From positions 7,667 to 71,666 of the forward strand of contig CAKUBJ010000003.1 in the NCBI GenBank assembly GCA_934636905.1: 64,000 bases of DNA, read 5' to 3'. Under the pieces are notes generated by a model. That model saw only the letters and a program-made list of their open reading frames with translations. It was not told the DNA's origin and did not search any database. A program made the translations under genes and the position numbers. How positions within the stretch are numbered: position 1 is the stretch's first letter; each line of letters opens with the position of its first letter. The stretch is from an uncultured Dysosmobacter sp. (GTDB lineage: Bacteria > Bacillota > Clostridia > Oscillospirales > Oscillospiraceae). This document shows, piece by piece, positions 42,224 through 51,468 of the stretch.

Positions 42224-43666
42224 GTGCCGGAACGGAATCAGATGCGGAAGGCTGTGCGGGTGCGGAGCCTCCGCCAGCGCTGGATTGTCAACTCGGTGCT
42301 GCCGGTATTCCTGCTGCTGACCATGGTGGTGGGCGGCGTGTCCATCGGCATTTCCAATTACTACTATAAAGGAATGCTGGACGGTCTGGAACGGCAGGCA
42401 CGGGCGCAGTCCGGAGCCTTCATTGACTACTTCATGGATCAGGGCTTTGCCAACTACCTGCAAAGAGCCAATCAGGCCATTTCGGATTATGCGGACAAGG
42501 AACGGGTGGAATTGCAGTTCCTCTCCAGCACCGGCAGCATTCAGGCCTCCTCCACCTCCAACCTGACGGTGGGCACCCACCCGGGGACGGAGGACATCAC
42601 CCGGGCGGTGGAAACCAGCCGCATCAGCTATTTCCGGGGGGCAGACCCCAAAACCGGAGAGCAGATTCTGGCGGTGTCCCATCCCCTGACGGTCAACGGC
42701 AAGGTGGTGGGCGTCATGCGCTTTGTCACCTCCCTGCGGCAGGTGAATGTGCAGGTGCGGATGACGGTGCTGGCGGTGGTGCTGATTGCGGTGCTGTGCC
42801 TGCTGCTGGTCATCAGTTCCAACCTGATTTTCATCAACAACGTGGCGGAGCCGGTGGCGGTGGTGTCGGACGCCGCCAAGCGAATCTCCCAGGGAAGCTA
42901 CGGCTTTACGCTGGAAAACAAATACGCCGGCGAACTGGGAGAACTGGTGGACAACATCAACGATATGTCCATGAAAATCAGCCAGAACGAAAAAATGAAA
43001 ACGGAATTCATCTCCTCCGTATCCCACGAACTGCGGACGCCTCTCACTGCCATCAGCGGCTGGGGGGAAACGCTGCTGGCGGATCCGGATCGGGATCAGA
43101 TTCAACTGCACCGGGGACTGCGGATTATCCTCAACGAGTCCCGGCGGCTCTCCACCATGGTGGAGGAACTTCTGGAATTTTCCAAAATGGAGGACGGCCG
43201 CTTTACCCTCCGGCTGGAGGATACGGACTTGCAGGCGGAATTTGAGGACGCCGTGTTCACCTACCGGGAACTGTTCCGGCAGGAGGGCATCGAACTGCGC
43301 TACGAGCCGGGGGAGGAACTGCTGCCGTCCATCAACGGCGACCCGGAGCGGCTGAAGCAGGTGTTCTGCAACGTGCTGGACAACGCCGCCAAGCACGGCG
43401 GCGCCGGAAAGCGCATCGACGCCTCCATGACCCGGGAGGACGGCCTGCAGGTAATCCGGGTGCGGGACTACGGCCCCGGAATCCCGGAGGCGGAACTGCC
43501 CTATGTGAAGCAGAAGTTCTACAAAGGCTCCTCCAAGGCGCGGGGCAGCGGCATCGGCCTCGCCGTGTGCGATGAGATTGTCCGGCTTCACGGCGGCACT
43601 TTTGAAATTGCAAATGCCCAGGGCGGCGGCACCGTGGTGACCATCCGCCTGCCGGAAAAAGAATAA
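42224..43666 (+). CDS. Sensor histidine kinase
   Basis: 480 aa. Cytoplasmic N-terminus, TM1 about 20-45, extracellular domain about 46-180, TM2 about 183-205, HAMP linker (NNVAEPVAVVSDAAKRISQGSYGF), HisKA with SHELRTPLTAISGWGETLL, HATPase with N box NVLDNAAKHGG, G1 VRDYGPGIPEAELP and G2 RGSGIGLAV. Start GTG 42224 follows GGGGAGGCGG. Partner of the OmpR-like regulator; the ligand may be read at the membrane or wall, perhaps with the FG-GAP lipoprotein. Confidence 0.94.
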   Translation: MPERNQMRKAVRVRSLRQRWIVNSVLPVFLLLTMVVGGVSIGISNYYYKGMLDGLERQARAQSGAFIDYFMDQGFANYLQRANQAISDYADKERVELQFLSSTGSIQASSTSNLTVGTHPGTEDITRAVETSRISYFRGADPKTGEQILAVSHPLTVNGKVVGVMRFVTSLRQVNVQVRMTVLAVVLIAVLCLLLVISSNLIFINNVAEPVAVVSDAAKRISQGSYGFTLENKYAGELGELVDNINDMSMKISQNEKMKTEFISSVSHELRTPLTAISGWGETLLADPDRDQIQLHRGLRIILNESRRLSTMVEELLEFSKMEDGRFTLRLEDTDLQAEFEDAVFTYRELFRQEGIELRYEPGEELLPSINGDPERLKQVFCNVLDNAAKHGGAGKRIDASMTREDGLQVIRVRDYGPGIPEAELPYVKQKFYKGSSKARGSGIGLAVCDEIVRLHGGTFEIANAQGGGTVVTIRLPEKE

Positions 43667-43686
43667 GGGGAAAATAGAACAAACGT

Positions 43687-43715
43687 TTGATTTTTCCGAA
43701 AACATATGTTATAGT
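43687..43715 (+). promoter_or_regulatory. Promoter of the DUF1385 gene
   Basis: TTGATT (43687-43692), 17-base spacer, TATAGT (43710-43715). Confidence 0.7.
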
Positions 43716-43738
43716 AAGAAACAGAAAGGAACCGGTTT

Positions 43739-44710
43739 ATGGCGGAACATTCCAACGGCGCCTTCCGCACCAGCATCGGCGGGCAGGCGCTTATTGAGGG
43801 GATTTTGATGCGGGGGCCTGACAGACAGGCCATTGTCGTCCGGGATAAGGACGGCCAGCTGGTGGAAAAGGTAGAGGAACTGAAACTCATCAAGGACCGT
43901 TACCCCATTCTGGGGGTGCCCCTGATCCGCGGCGCCGTGAATTTTCTGGCGGCCATGGTCAGCGGCGTGAAGGCGCTGATGTATTCGGCGGACTTCTACC
44001 CGGATGAGGAAGTGAGCCAGCCCTCCAGATTTGAGAAGTGGCTGGAGGCGCACCTGAGCAGTGAGAAGCTGGAAAAGGCCATTGTGGCCTTTGCGGTGCT
44101 GTTGGGAGTGGGGCTGTCCATTTTCCTGTTTCTGGTGCTGCCCACCCTGCTGACCGGCGGGATTCTCCACTTTTTTCCGGACTTCCCCCTGTGGGGGCGG
44201 AACGTGGTGGAGGGGCTGCTGAAAATTGTGATTTTCCTGCTGTACCTGATTCTCTGCTCCCGGCAGAAGGACATCTACCGGGTATTCCAGTACCACGGGG
44301 CGGAGCACAAGACCATTTTCTGCTACGAGGCGGGGCTGCCCCTGACGGTGGAAAACGTCCGCATCCAGCCCCGGCACCATCCCCGCTGCGGGACGAGTTT
44401 CCTGTTTGTGGTGATTTTCGTGTCCATTCTGGTGTCCAGCGTGGTGTTCGGCATCTGGCCCATTACCAACGCGTGGCTGCGGACGCTGGTGCATCTGCTG
44501 CTGCTGCCGCTGGTGGTGGGGATTACCTACGAGTTTAACCGCTGGGTGGGGCGCCATGTGCAGGACAGCGGACTGGCAAAGCTTCTGACGGCGCCGGGTA
44601 TGTGGATGCAGAATTTCACCACCAACGAGCCGGATGACTCCATGATTGAATGTGCCATCCGCTCTCTGGAACTGGTGCTGCCTGAGGAAAAGGGCAAAGA
44701 CGAATGGTAA
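43739..44710 (+). CDS. DUF1385 (YqhQ-like) membrane protein
   Basis: 323 aa. N-terminal SIGGQALIEGILMRGPDRQAIVVR is the DUF1385 hallmark; then membrane segments about 60-80, 118-145, 155-178, 214-240; the conserved YHGAEHKTIFCYEAG and CGTSFLFVVIF follow. YqhQ-type proteins are polytopic, of uncertain function, and usually adjoin prmC/prfA as here. RBS AAAGGAACC before ATG 43739. Confidence 0.92.
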   Translation: MAEHSNGAFRTSIGGQALIEGILMRGPDRQAIVVRDKDGQLVEKVEELKLIKDRYPILGVPLIRGAVNFLAAMVSGVKALMYSADFYPDEEVSQPSRFEKWLEAHLSSEKLEKAIVAFAVLLGVGLSIFLFLVLPTLLTGGILHFFPDFPLWGRNVVEGLLKIVIFLLYLILCSRQKDIYRVFQYHGAEHKTIFCYEAGLPLTVENVRIQPRHHPRCGTSFLFVVIFVSILVSSVVFGIWPITNAWLRTLVHLLLLPLVVGITYEFNRWVGRHVQDSGLAKLLTAPGMWMQNFTTNEPDDSMIECAIRSLELVLPEEKGKDEW

Positions 44711-44725
44711 ACCTTATAAAATAAC

Positions 44726-44760
44726 TTCTTCCGCAAACCAGCGAAGCGTTTGCGGAAGAA
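44726..44760 (+). other. 13-bp stem hairpin in the DUF1385-prmC gap
   Basis: TTCTTCCGCAAAC pairs with GTTTGCGGAAGAA across a nine-base loop. No T tract; just ahead of AGAGGAGGAG, the strongest RBS-like stretch before the small frame at 44782. May stabilise or process the message. Confidence 0.6.
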
Positions 44761-44781
44761 AGAGGAGGAGCAAGGGAGCGG

Positions 44782-44883
44782 ATGAAGTTTTCACCGCAGG
44801 TGGAAACGGAGTTAAGCGGACTTTGCGACGACGAATGGCGATTACATACAATGATTTATTTCTGGACGTCCGCCGGGAACTGA
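44782..44883 (+). CDS. Candidate short upstream reading frame overlapping prmC
   Basis: A 33-codon frame from ATG 44782 (MKFSPQVETELSGLCDDEW...) ends at a TGA 46 bases inside prmC. AGAGGAGGAGCAAGGGAG precedes it, whereas prmC itself lacks a good RBS. It could be a leader that couples ribosomes into prmC, or simply noise. No homology recognised. Confidence 0.3.
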   Translation: MKFSPQVETELSGLCDDEWRLHTMIYFWTSAGN

Positions 44884-45710
44884 AGCGGGGCGGCGTCATC
44901 GATACCACACTGGAAGCCCGGGAACTGACCTGCTTCGGCACCGGCAAGACCCGGGAGGAACTGACCCGGGACGGGCGTCTGTACGCCCCGCCGGAGTTGG
45001 AACGCCGGGTGCGGGAACTGACTGCCCGGCATCTGGCAGGGGAGCCGGTGGCGTATCTCATCGGTGAATGGGAGTTTTACGGCCTGCCGCTGGACATTTC
45101 CCGGGATGTGCTGATTCCCCGTCCGGATACGGAGGTGCTGGTGGAGCAGGCGGTGTCCTATATTCAGACGCAGGGGGCCTGCCGGGTGCTGGATTTGTGC
45201 GCCGGCAGCGGCTGCATCGGTCTGGCCGTGGCATCCCAGTGCCCCGGAATCCACGCGGTGCTGGGGGAATTTTCCGACGCGGCACTGAAAATCTGCCGGC
45301 AGAATATCCGCCGGAACGGCCTTACCGGCCGGGTGATTCCCATGACGGTGAACGCGCTGGAACGGCCTGACCGGGCACTGGGGGAATTCCACTGCATTGT
45401 CAGCAACCCGCCCTACATTCCCCATGACGAGATTCCGGGTCTGGATCATTCCGTGAAGGACTACGAGCCTCATCTGGCGCTGGACGGCGGGGCGGACGGT
45501 CTGGACTTCTACCGGGCCATCAGCGAAAAGTGGAAGGCGGCGCTGTCCCCCGGTGGGCGGCTGTACTTTGAAGTGGGCATCGGTCAGGCGGACGCGGTGC
45601 TCCGCATCATGCGGTCACAGGGCTTCGGGGATATTCAGGTGGTCAAGGATCATCACGATATTCCCCGGGTGGTGTTCGGAACCCTGTGCGGCGGGGTTTA
45701 CGGCAGATAA
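44835..45710 (+). CDS. prmC: Peptide chain release factor N5-glutamine methyltransferase
   Basis: Methylates the GGQ glutamine of release factors RF1/RF2. 291 aa. N-terminal helical substrate domain (about 1-85; YLIGEWEFYGLPLDISRDVLIPRPDTE), then a Rossmann methyltransferase with VLDLCAGSGCIGLAVA and the catalytic IVSNPPYI. Start ATG 44835 matches the family N-terminus but has a poor RBS; TTG 44823 with GGAG ten bases upstream is an alternative. Release factor genes are not in the window. Confidence 0.95.
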   Translation: MAITYNDLFLDVRRELKRGGVIDTTLEARELTCFGTGKTREELTRDGRLYAPPELERRVRELTARHLAGEPVAYLIGEWEFYGLPLDISRDVLIPRPDTEVLVEQAVSYIQTQGACRVLDLCAGSGCIGLAVASQCPGIHAVLGEFSDAALKICRQNIRRNGLTGRVIPMTVNALERPDRALGEFHCIVSNPPYIPHDEIPGLDHSVKDYEPHLALDGGADGLDFYRAISEKWKAALSPGGRLYFEVGIGQADAVLRIMRSQGFGDIQVVKDHHDIPRVVFGTLCGGVYGR

Positions 45711-45767
45711 ATCACCGGAGGCATTCCGGTACACGATACAGAAAATCAGATTTGGGAGGAAAGAGAT

Positions 45768-46877
45768 ATGGCAAAAGAGAAAGCGCCCATGCCCAGCGCC
45801 GCGCCGGCGGAGGATAAGAAGCGGGCCATCGAGGCCGCCATGGGGCAGATTGAAAAAATGTACGGCAAAGGCTCCATCATGCGCCTTGGCGACCAGAACA
45901 ATTTGCAGGTGGACGTGATTCCCACCGGCTCTCTGTCGCTGGACGTGGCGCTGGGAGTGGGGGGACTGCCCCGGGGGCGCATTGTGGAGATTTACGGGCC
46001 GGAATCCTCCGGCAAGACCACGCTGGCTCTCCATGTGGCGGCGGAAGCCCAGAAAAAGGGCGGTGAGGTGGCCTTCGTGGACGCCGAGCACGCGCTGGAC
46101 CCCACCTACGCCCGGGCACTGGGGGTCAATATCGACGATATGCTGATTTCCCAGCCGGACACCGGCGAGCAGGCGCTGGAAATCACGGAGGCGCTGGTGC
46201 GCTCCGGCGCCATTGACGTCATCGTGGTGGACTCCGTGGCGGCGCTGGTGCCCCGTGCCGAGATTGAGGGCGAAATGGGCGACAGCTATGTGGGGCTTCA
46301 TGCCCGGCTCATGAGCCAGGCGCTGCGGAAACTCACCGGCGCGGTGGGCAAGACCAACACCATCGTGATTTTCATCAACCAGCTTCGTGAGAAAGTGGGC
46401 GTCATGTACGGCAACCCGGAGGTCACCACCGGCGGCCGGGCCTTGAAGTTCTATGCCTCCGTGCGGATTGACGTGCGGCGCATTGAAGCGCTGAAAAACG
46501 GCGGCGAGGTGGTGGGAAACCGCACCCGGGCCAAGGTGGTAAAGAATAAGGTGGCGCCCCCCTTCCGGGAGGCGGAATTTGACATCATGTACGGCGAGGG
46601 CATCGCCCACACCGGCGAACTCATCGACCTGGGCGTCCGGCTGGGGATTATCACCAAGGCCGGCTCCTGGTTCTCCATGGGCGAAACCCGCATCGGGCAG
46701 GGACGGGACGCCGCCAAGAAGTATCTGGAGGAGAATCCCGACATTGCCGCCGATGTGGAAGCCCAGATCCGCGCCAACTTCGACAAGCTGATGGGTAACC
46801 AGTCCCGGATTGCCGCCGCCAAGGCCGCCGGCAAGGCGGTGAATGTGTCCGCCGACGATTTCAACGATGAGGATTGA
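45768..46877 (+). CDS. recA: Recombinase RecA
   Basis: 369 aa, normal. Walker [14 protein letters not shown] near residue 82, [18 protein letters not shown]2 region [20 protein letters not shown] and an acidic C-terminal tail (SADDFNDED). Strand exchange and SOS activation. RBS GGGAGGAAAGAG before ATG 45768. No LexA-type box (GAAC-N4-GTTC or similar) seen in the 57-base gap upstream. Overlaps recX by 11 bases. Confidence 0.99.
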   Translation: MAKEKAPMPSAAPAEDKKRAIEAAMGQIEKMYGKGSIMRLGDQNNLQVDVIPTGSLSLDVALGVGGLPRGRIVEIYGPESSGKTTLALHVAAEAQKKGGEVAFVDAEHALDPTYARALGVNIDDMLISQPDTGEQALEITEALVRSGAIDVIVVDSVAALVPRAEIEGEMGDSYVGLHARLMSQALRKLTGAVGKTNTIVIFINQLREKVGVMYGNPEVTTGGRALKFYASVRIDVRRIEALKNGGEVVGNRTRAKVVKNKVAPPFREAEFDIMYGEGIAHTGELIDLGVRLGIITKAGSWFSMGETRIGQGRDAAKKYLEENPDIAADVEAQIRANFDKLMGNQSRIAAAKAAGKAVNVSADDFNDED

Positions 46878-47490
46878 CCGCATCGAGGCCTCCCGGCACA
46901 AGCGGGGGCGGGTGCTGGTTTTTCTGGCGGACGGCAGCCTGCTGAAGGTCACGGAGCAGGAACTGCTGACCTTCGGCCTGCGTGCCGGGGACGAACTGGA
47001 CGAGGAGACGCTGGGGCGGCTGAAGGAAGCCGCCGGGGTGTCCAACATCAAAACCACGGCGGCGGATTTAATCGGCCGCCGCGCCATGAGCCGCCGGGAC
47101 TTGGAAAAGAAATTGCAGGAGAAGGGGGCTTCGGAGGCCGAAGCCCGCTATGCCGGGGAGTGGCTGGAGGCCATCGGCGCACTGGACGACGCGGCCTACG
47201 CCGCCGCGCTGGTGCGCCACTGCGGCGATATGGGGTACGGCCCCCGGCGGGCGAGAGAAAAGCTGCGGGAAAAGGGCGTGCCTCAGGAGTTCTGGGAGGA
47301 GGCGCTGGAGGAACTGCCGCCGGACGGCGGACAGATTGACCGCTTTCTTCAGAATAAGCTGCGGGGCCGCGCCCCTGATGAAAAGGAGAAAAAGCGCCTG
47401 ACGGACGCCCTGCTGCGCCGGGGCTTTTCCTGGAGCGAGGTGAAGTCCGCCTGGAGCCGCTATGGCTCTGAAATCCCGGAGGAATACTGA
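46867..47490 (+). CDS. recX: RecA regulatory protein RecX
   Basis: 207 aa. Helical three-repeat RecX architecture: [53 protein letters not shown] then [25 protein letters not shown]. Start ATG 46867 ([20 protein letters not shown]) inside the recA end; RecX inhibits or modulates the RecA filament. Translationally coupled to recA. Confidence 0.93.
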   Translation: MRIDRIEASRHKRGRVLVFLADGSLLKVTEQELLTFGLRAGDELDEETLGRLKEAAGVSNIKTTAADLIGRRAMSRRDLEKKLQEKGASEAEARYAGEWLEAIGALDDAAYAAALVRHCGDMGYGPRRAREKLREKGVPQEFWEEALEELPPDGGQIDRFLQNKLRGRAPDEKEKKRLTDALLRRGFSWSEVKSAWSRYGSEIPEEY

Positions 47491-47567
47491 ACGCCTGGAA
47501 ACTGGCAGAACTTCATACCGTATATCCGCCCGAAAGGGCATATTCGATTATACCGGAGGAATCCATT

Positions 47568-48896
47568 TTGAGTTACAACGTATCATTCATTTCTCTTGGC
47601 TGCGCCAAGAATCAGGTGAACTGCGAACAGATGATGGCTCTGTGCAGCAAGGCTGGGTATGCCATTCAGGCGCAGCCGGAGGGCTGCGACGTGGTGGTGG
47701 TGAACACCTGCGGCTTTCTGGCGTCTGCCTGCGAGGAGGCCATTGAGAACATTCTGGAAATGGCGGAACTGAAAAAGGCCGGTCAGGTGAAGAAAATTCT
47801 GGTCACCGGCTGCATGAGCCAGCGCTACAAGGGGGACATCCTCAACGAACTGCCGGAGGTGGACGGCCTGCTGGGCACCGGCAGCTACGGGGACATTGTC
47901 AGTGCCATTGCCGAGGTGATGGAAAAGGGCACCAAGCCCTGCCATCTGGGGAATATCCACACTGCCAACCAGAGCGGGGAGCGGATTTTGTCCACCCCGC
48001 CGTGGTACGCCTACCTGCGGATTGCCGAGGGCTGCGACAACCACTGCGCCTACTGTGTGATTCCCTCCCTCCGGGGTAAATACCGCAGCCGTCCCATGAA
48101 CGAACTGTTGGACGAGGCGGCGGAGTTGGCCTCTGCCGGGGTGAAGGAACTGATTGTCATTGCCCAGGACATCACCCGCTACGGCACCGACCTCAACGGG
48201 GAGCACCAGCTGGCAAAGCTGCTGCGGGAACTTTGCAAGCTGGACTTCCACTGGATTCGGCTTCACTATCTCTACCCCACGGACACCACCGACGAACTGA
48301 TTGACGTTATTGCCAATGAGCCGAAGATTGTCAAATATCTGGATATTCCCATCCAGCACTGCAATGACACCATCCTGAAGGCCATGAACCGCCGGGATAC
48401 GAAAGCGGAACTGCTGAGCCTGCTGAAAAAGCTGCGGGAGAAGATTCCCGGACTGGTTCTGCGCACCAGCCTCATTACCGGCCTGCCCTATGAGGACGAC
48501 GCGGCCTTTGAGGAACTGTGCGATTTCCTCCGGGAAGTGAAAATTGAGCGGGCAGGGGTGTTCCCTTTCTCTCCGGAGGAGGGCACCAAAGCGGCGCTGA
48601 TGGACCATGTGGACACGGAAGAGGCCAAGCGCCGGGCGGAACTGGCGGTGGATGTCCAGTCCGACATCATCGACGCTTATAACGACGCCATTCTGGGGGA
48701 GGAGCGGGAAGTCCTCTGCGAGGGCTACGACCCGCAGGCCCAAATGTTCTACGGCCGCAGCTATGCCGAGTCCCCGGACATTGACGGCCGAATCTGGTTC
48801 ACCGCTGAGGAAAAGATTGCTCCCGGCACCTTTGTCAACGTCCGCCTGACAGGGGTGATGGACGGCGAAACCACCGGTGAGGAGGTTGAGGCATGA
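47568..48896 (+). CDS. rimO: Ribosomal protein S12 methylthiotransferase
   Basis: Adds a methylthio group to Asp of S12. 442 aa. Start TTG 47568, seven bases after CGGAGGA. N-terminal MTTase domain with cluster Cys in SLGCAKNQVNCEQMM, VNTCGFL and VTGCMSQRY; radical SAM motif GCDNHCAYCVIPSLRGKYRSRP near residue 150; C-terminal TRAM domain. MiaB is excluded by the SLGCAKN and AQDITRYG signature, which is RimO-like. Overlaps the DUF4491 gene by four bases. Confidence 0.96.
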   Translation: MSYNVSFISLGCAKNQVNCEQMMALCSKAGYAIQAQPEGCDVVVVNTCGFLASACEEAIENILEMAELKKAGQVKKILVTGCMSQRYKGDILNELPEVDGLLGTGSYGDIVSAIAEVMEKGTKPCHLGNIHTANQSGERILSTPPWYAYLRIAEGCDNHCAYCVIPSLRGKYRSRPMNELLDEAAELASAGVKELIVIAQDITRYGTDLNGEHQLAKLLRELCKLDFHWIRLHYLYPTDTTDELIDVIANEPKIVKYLDIPIQHCNDTILKAMNRRDTKAELLSLLKKLREKIPGLVLRTSLITGLPYEDDAAFEELCDFLREVKIERAGVFPFSPEEGTKAALMDHVDTEEAKRRAELAVDVQSDIIDAYNDAILGEEREVLCEGYDPQAQMFYGRSYAESPDIDGRIWFTAEEKIAPGTFVNVRLTGVMDGETTGEEVEA

Positions 48897-49183
48897 ACTG
48901 GGGCGGCATTTTGCTGGGAGCGGCCTCCTTCGTCATCATTGGATTGTTCCACCCTATTGTTATCTGGGCGGAGTATCATTTTGGAAAGGGCTGCTGGCCG
49001 GCGTTTCTGGCTGTGGGGCTGCTGCTGGCCGGTGGATCGCTGACGACGAGCAATCTGTATGTCGGGGCCTTGCTGGGCATTCTGGCCTTTTCCTGCTTTT
49101 GGAGCATTCGGGAACTGTTTGAGCAGGAGCAGCGGGTGAAAAAGGGATGGTTCCCGAAAAATGAAAAGAGGAAGAAACCATGA
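48893..49183 (+). CDS. DUF4491 family small membrane protein
   Basis: 96 aa with three hydrophobic segments (about 4-26, 35-52, 55-71) and the characteristic GLFHPIVIWAEYHFGKGCWP and FWSIRELFEQEQRVKKGWFPKN. Unknown function. ATGA overlaps with rimO and pgsA on both sides indicate one tightly coupled unit. Confidence 0.88.
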   Translation: MNWGGILLGAASFVIIGLFHPIVIWAEYHFGKGCWPAFLAVGLLLAGGSLTTSNLYVGALLGILAFSCFWSIRELFEQEQRVKKGWFPKNEKRKKP

Positions 49184-49701
49184 ATTTACCCAATAAACTG
49201 ACCATGCTGCGGATTCTTCTGATTCCGGTGTTCATGGTGGTGCTGTACTGGGGCTTTCCCGGCTCCACATGGGTGGCGCTGGCCATTTTTATCATCGCCA
49301 GCTTCACCGATATGCTGGATGGGAAAATTGCCCGGAAATACAACCTGATTACCGATTTCGGCAAATTCGCAGACCCGCTGGCGGACAAAATGCTGGTGAC
49401 GGCGGCCATGCTGTGGTTTGTGGAAATCGGGCAGATGCCTGCTTGGGCACTGCTGATTGTCATTGTGCGGGAATTTGCCGTCAGCGGCCTGCGGATGATT
49501 GCCAGCGACAAGGGGCGGGTCATTGCCGCCGGCTGGTCCGGCAAGGTGAAGACCGCCAGCACCATGGTGTGTATCGTGGTGATGTTCCTGCCCATCCCCG
49601 GCTGGCTCAACGCCGTGTGCGTGGGGATTATCGCCGTGACCACCCTCTATTCCGGTGTGGAATATTTCGTATTGAACCGGGATGTGATTGCCAGCGCCTG
49701 A
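49180..49701 (+). CDS. pgsA: CDP-diacylglycerol--glycerol-3-phosphate 3-phosphatidyltransferase
   Basis: Makes phosphatidylglycerol phosphate at the membrane. 173 aa. CDP-alcohol phosphotransferase motif spans TDMLDGKIARKYNLITDFGKFADPLADK (D-G-x2-A-R-x8-G-x3-D-x3-D). Several membrane segments (about 9-27, 29-46, 76-95, 125-143, 146-165). Short version, as usual in Clostridia. It closes the recA-pgsA series; a bidirectional terminator follows. Confidence 0.96.
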   Translation: MNLPNKLTMLRILLIPVFMVVLYWGFPGSTWVALAIFIIASFTDMLDGKIARKYNLITDFGKFADPLADKMLVTAAMLWFVEIGQMPAWALLIVIVREFAVSGLRMIASDKGRVIAAGWSGKVKTASTMVCIVVMFLPIPGWLNAVCVGIIAVTTLYSGVEYFVLNRDVIASA

Positions 49702-49752
49702 AAAAACAGCCTGCTTTGCGGGCTGAGCAGTGAAAAAGCGGTTATAAAGCAG

Positions 49753-49786
49753 AAAATCCGGCCGATTAACCATCGGCCGGATTTTT
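49753..49786. terminator. Bidirectional terminator
   Basis: AAAATCCGGCCGAT-TAAC-CATCGGCCGGATTTTT; serves pgsA on the plus strand and the DUF5104 gene on the minus strand. Confidence 0.92.
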
Positions 49787-49806
49787 GTATCGGTATGCAG
49801 TTCTGC

Positions 49807-50334
49807 TTATGGAATGCAGATTCCGGGAACCTGCATATCCTGCCAGTATGTGAATTTGGAATCCTCCTCTGATTTTTCTGTCGCCGCCAGCATGTACAAT
49901 CCGACATTGTCCGGATTTTCCGTGTCCTCGACGCATTCGATGATACAAAAGGCGTACGTTGTCTGCGCCGTTGTGACATCGTACCAGGATACGTTCTTGG
50001 TGTTTTTTTCTCCGTCTTCCGTACTTGCGGCGCTTGTAAAGCCGGTGCGTTCCCACGATTCCACATCCCCCTGCACCAGCCGGTACAGAGATTCCGCCTG
50101 TTGGCTGAAGTCATCCGTCTGACACAGTGCCGCTTCGGAAAACATGGCTTCCAGCGCGTCTATGTCCTGTTGGGATACGGCATCCAGAATTTCCTCCAGC
50201 CGGGCGTCTGCCTGCAGGCTTCCGTTGTCAAACCGGACTGCCTGTTCTCCCGCACTGCACGCACTCAAAAGCCCTGCGGCCGCGAGGGCGCCTGCGATTG
50301 CTTTTATCCCTCGGAGTATCACTGCGTTGTCCAT
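49807..50334 (-). CDS. DUF5104-type lipoprotein
   Basis: 175 aa. Hydrophobic leader and lipobox LLSAC near residue 26, then a compact domain (LEEILDAVSQQDIDALEAMFSE, ...VSWYDVTTAQTTYAFCIIECVEDTENPDNVGLYMLAA...KFTYWQDMQVPGICIP). This pattern, with an NTF2-like fold, is that of DUF5104 lipoproteins. Surface location by lipobox; role unknown. Part of a minus-strand series of accessory genes. Confidence 0.72.
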   Translation of the reverse strand: MDNAVILRGIKAIAGALAAAGLLSACSAGEQAVRFDNGSLQADARLEEILDAVSQQDIDALEAMFSEAALCQTDDFSQQAESLYRLVQGDVESWERTGFTSAASTEDGEKNTKNVSWYDVTTAQTTYAFCIIECVEDTENPDNVGLYMLAATEKSEEDSKFTYWQDMQVPGICIP

Positions 50335-50347
50335 AAAAATTCCTCCT

Positions 50348-50722
50348 TCACACTTTGTGCCTGCATGGCAGATTCAGAACCGCGCCCATGGCAAGGCCGC
50401 CGAGGCACACGGCAAGGACATCCCGCCAGTCCCCTACGGAGCGGGGAAGATACAGGGGCGTAACCAGTTCCCAGAAGCCGCCGCAGAAAAGGGAAAAGCA
50501 GAGGATGGGCAGCAGCCGCCCCACAGGCCGCCGTCCCGATAGTTCCAGCCCGGCGTTCAGGACGCAGAGCATCAGCCCGCCGGCCAGAAAATCGGCAAAA
50601 TGCCACGCCAGCAGCCGGTGAAGCACTCCGGTGGTGTGAGGAATCAGAAAGAGCCGGTTTCCTGCATACAGGGCGGCGACGCACAGAGCCGGAAGCCCGT
50701 ACCGGCGCAGAATCCTTTTCAT
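50348..50722 (-). CDS. Small polytopic membrane protein, VanZ-like in outline
   Basis: 124 aa with four hydrophobic segments (about 8-26, 39-59, 67-84, 97-115) and the phrase FWELVTPLYLPRSVGDWRDVLA, which resembles VanZ-type proteins. No certain family. Its start overlaps the stop of the XRE regulator gene, so the two are coupled. Confidence 0.6.
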   Translation of the reverse strand: MKRILRRYGLPALCVAALYAGNRLFLIPHTTGVLHRLLAWHFADFLAGGLMLCVLNAGLELSGRRPVGRLLPILCFSLFCGGFWELVTPLYLPRSVGDWRDVLAVCLGGLAMGAVLNLPCRHKV

Positions 50723-51435
50723 CAGAAGATGGAGAGAATCAGCAGCGCCACAATGACGGCACCTACCACGCCCCAGAAGCCGATGCCGCTTTTCTCGGGA
50801 TGGACGGAGGGAGGCAGCTCCATGGCGCTGTCCTTCACCAGCAGTTCGTCCTCCGCTTCCCCCTCGTCCAGAACAATCTTGAGGTCAAAAAAGGTATCCC
50901 GCAGGTTGGCGGCCAGATACCGGGCGGCACTGTCGGTCAAACCCCGGCGCAGCAGGATGCTGCAGCCATATTTGGCGGAGCTGTACTGAGACACCAGCAT
51001 TTTGGCGTATTCCTCGGAATAACCGCAGTATTTCTGAAGATCCCGCTCCGCCTCCGACGCCTTGCTGACGCTGCCCAGAGAATCGGCATAGATGGCATAT
51101 TTCGGCCCTCTGGGCGGCATGGTGGGCAGGGAATAGCCGCACACTGGGCAGAGAGAGCCGTCTACATGGCGCCCGCAGCAGGGGCAGGTGTCCGGGAGGC
51201 TATAGGCCGGAGCGGAAGCGTCGGCAGCGGCATCCGAATCGGTGCCCAGAAGAAGATAGTCCGCCGAAACGTGGAGCTTCCGGCACAGTGCGGTGATGGT
51301 CAGGGCGTCCGGCACGGCCTGACTGCTTTCCCACTTGCTGACGGCCTGACGGCTGACGCCCACCAGTTCTCCCAGCTGCTCCTGAGTCAGGCCGGCGGCT
51401 TTCCGGACGGCGGCAATGCGTTCGTTGAGTTCCAT
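50722..51435 (-). CDS. XRE-family regulator with zinc ribbon and C-terminal membrane anchor
   Basis: 237 aa. Helix-turn-helix at about 5-60 (RKAAGLTQEQLGELVGVSRQAVSKWESSQAVPD), a CPCCGRHVDGSLCPVC zinc ribbon at about 84-99, a helical middle section and one C-terminal hydrophobic segment (FWGVVGAVIVALLILSIF). Such membrane-tethered XRE proteins occur in Clostridia; targets unknown. A dyad next to its promoter (51516-51536) suggests self-control. It is co-transcribed with the next two genes. Confidence 0.85.
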   Translation of the reverse strand: MELNERIAAVRKAAGLTQEQLGELVGVSRQAVSKWESSQAVPDALTITALCRKLHVSADYLLLGTDSDAAADASAPAYSLPDTCPCCGRHVDGSLCPVCGYSLPTMPPRGPKYAIYADSLGSVSKASEAERDLQKYCGYSEEYAKMLVSQYSSAKYGCSILLRRGLTDSAARYLAANLRDTFFDLKIVLDEGEAEDELLVKDSAMELPPSVHPEKSGIGFWGVVGAVIVALLILSIF

Positions 51436-51468
51436 TTGGCGTTCTCCTTTGCGTTTTCCTTTGCTTGG

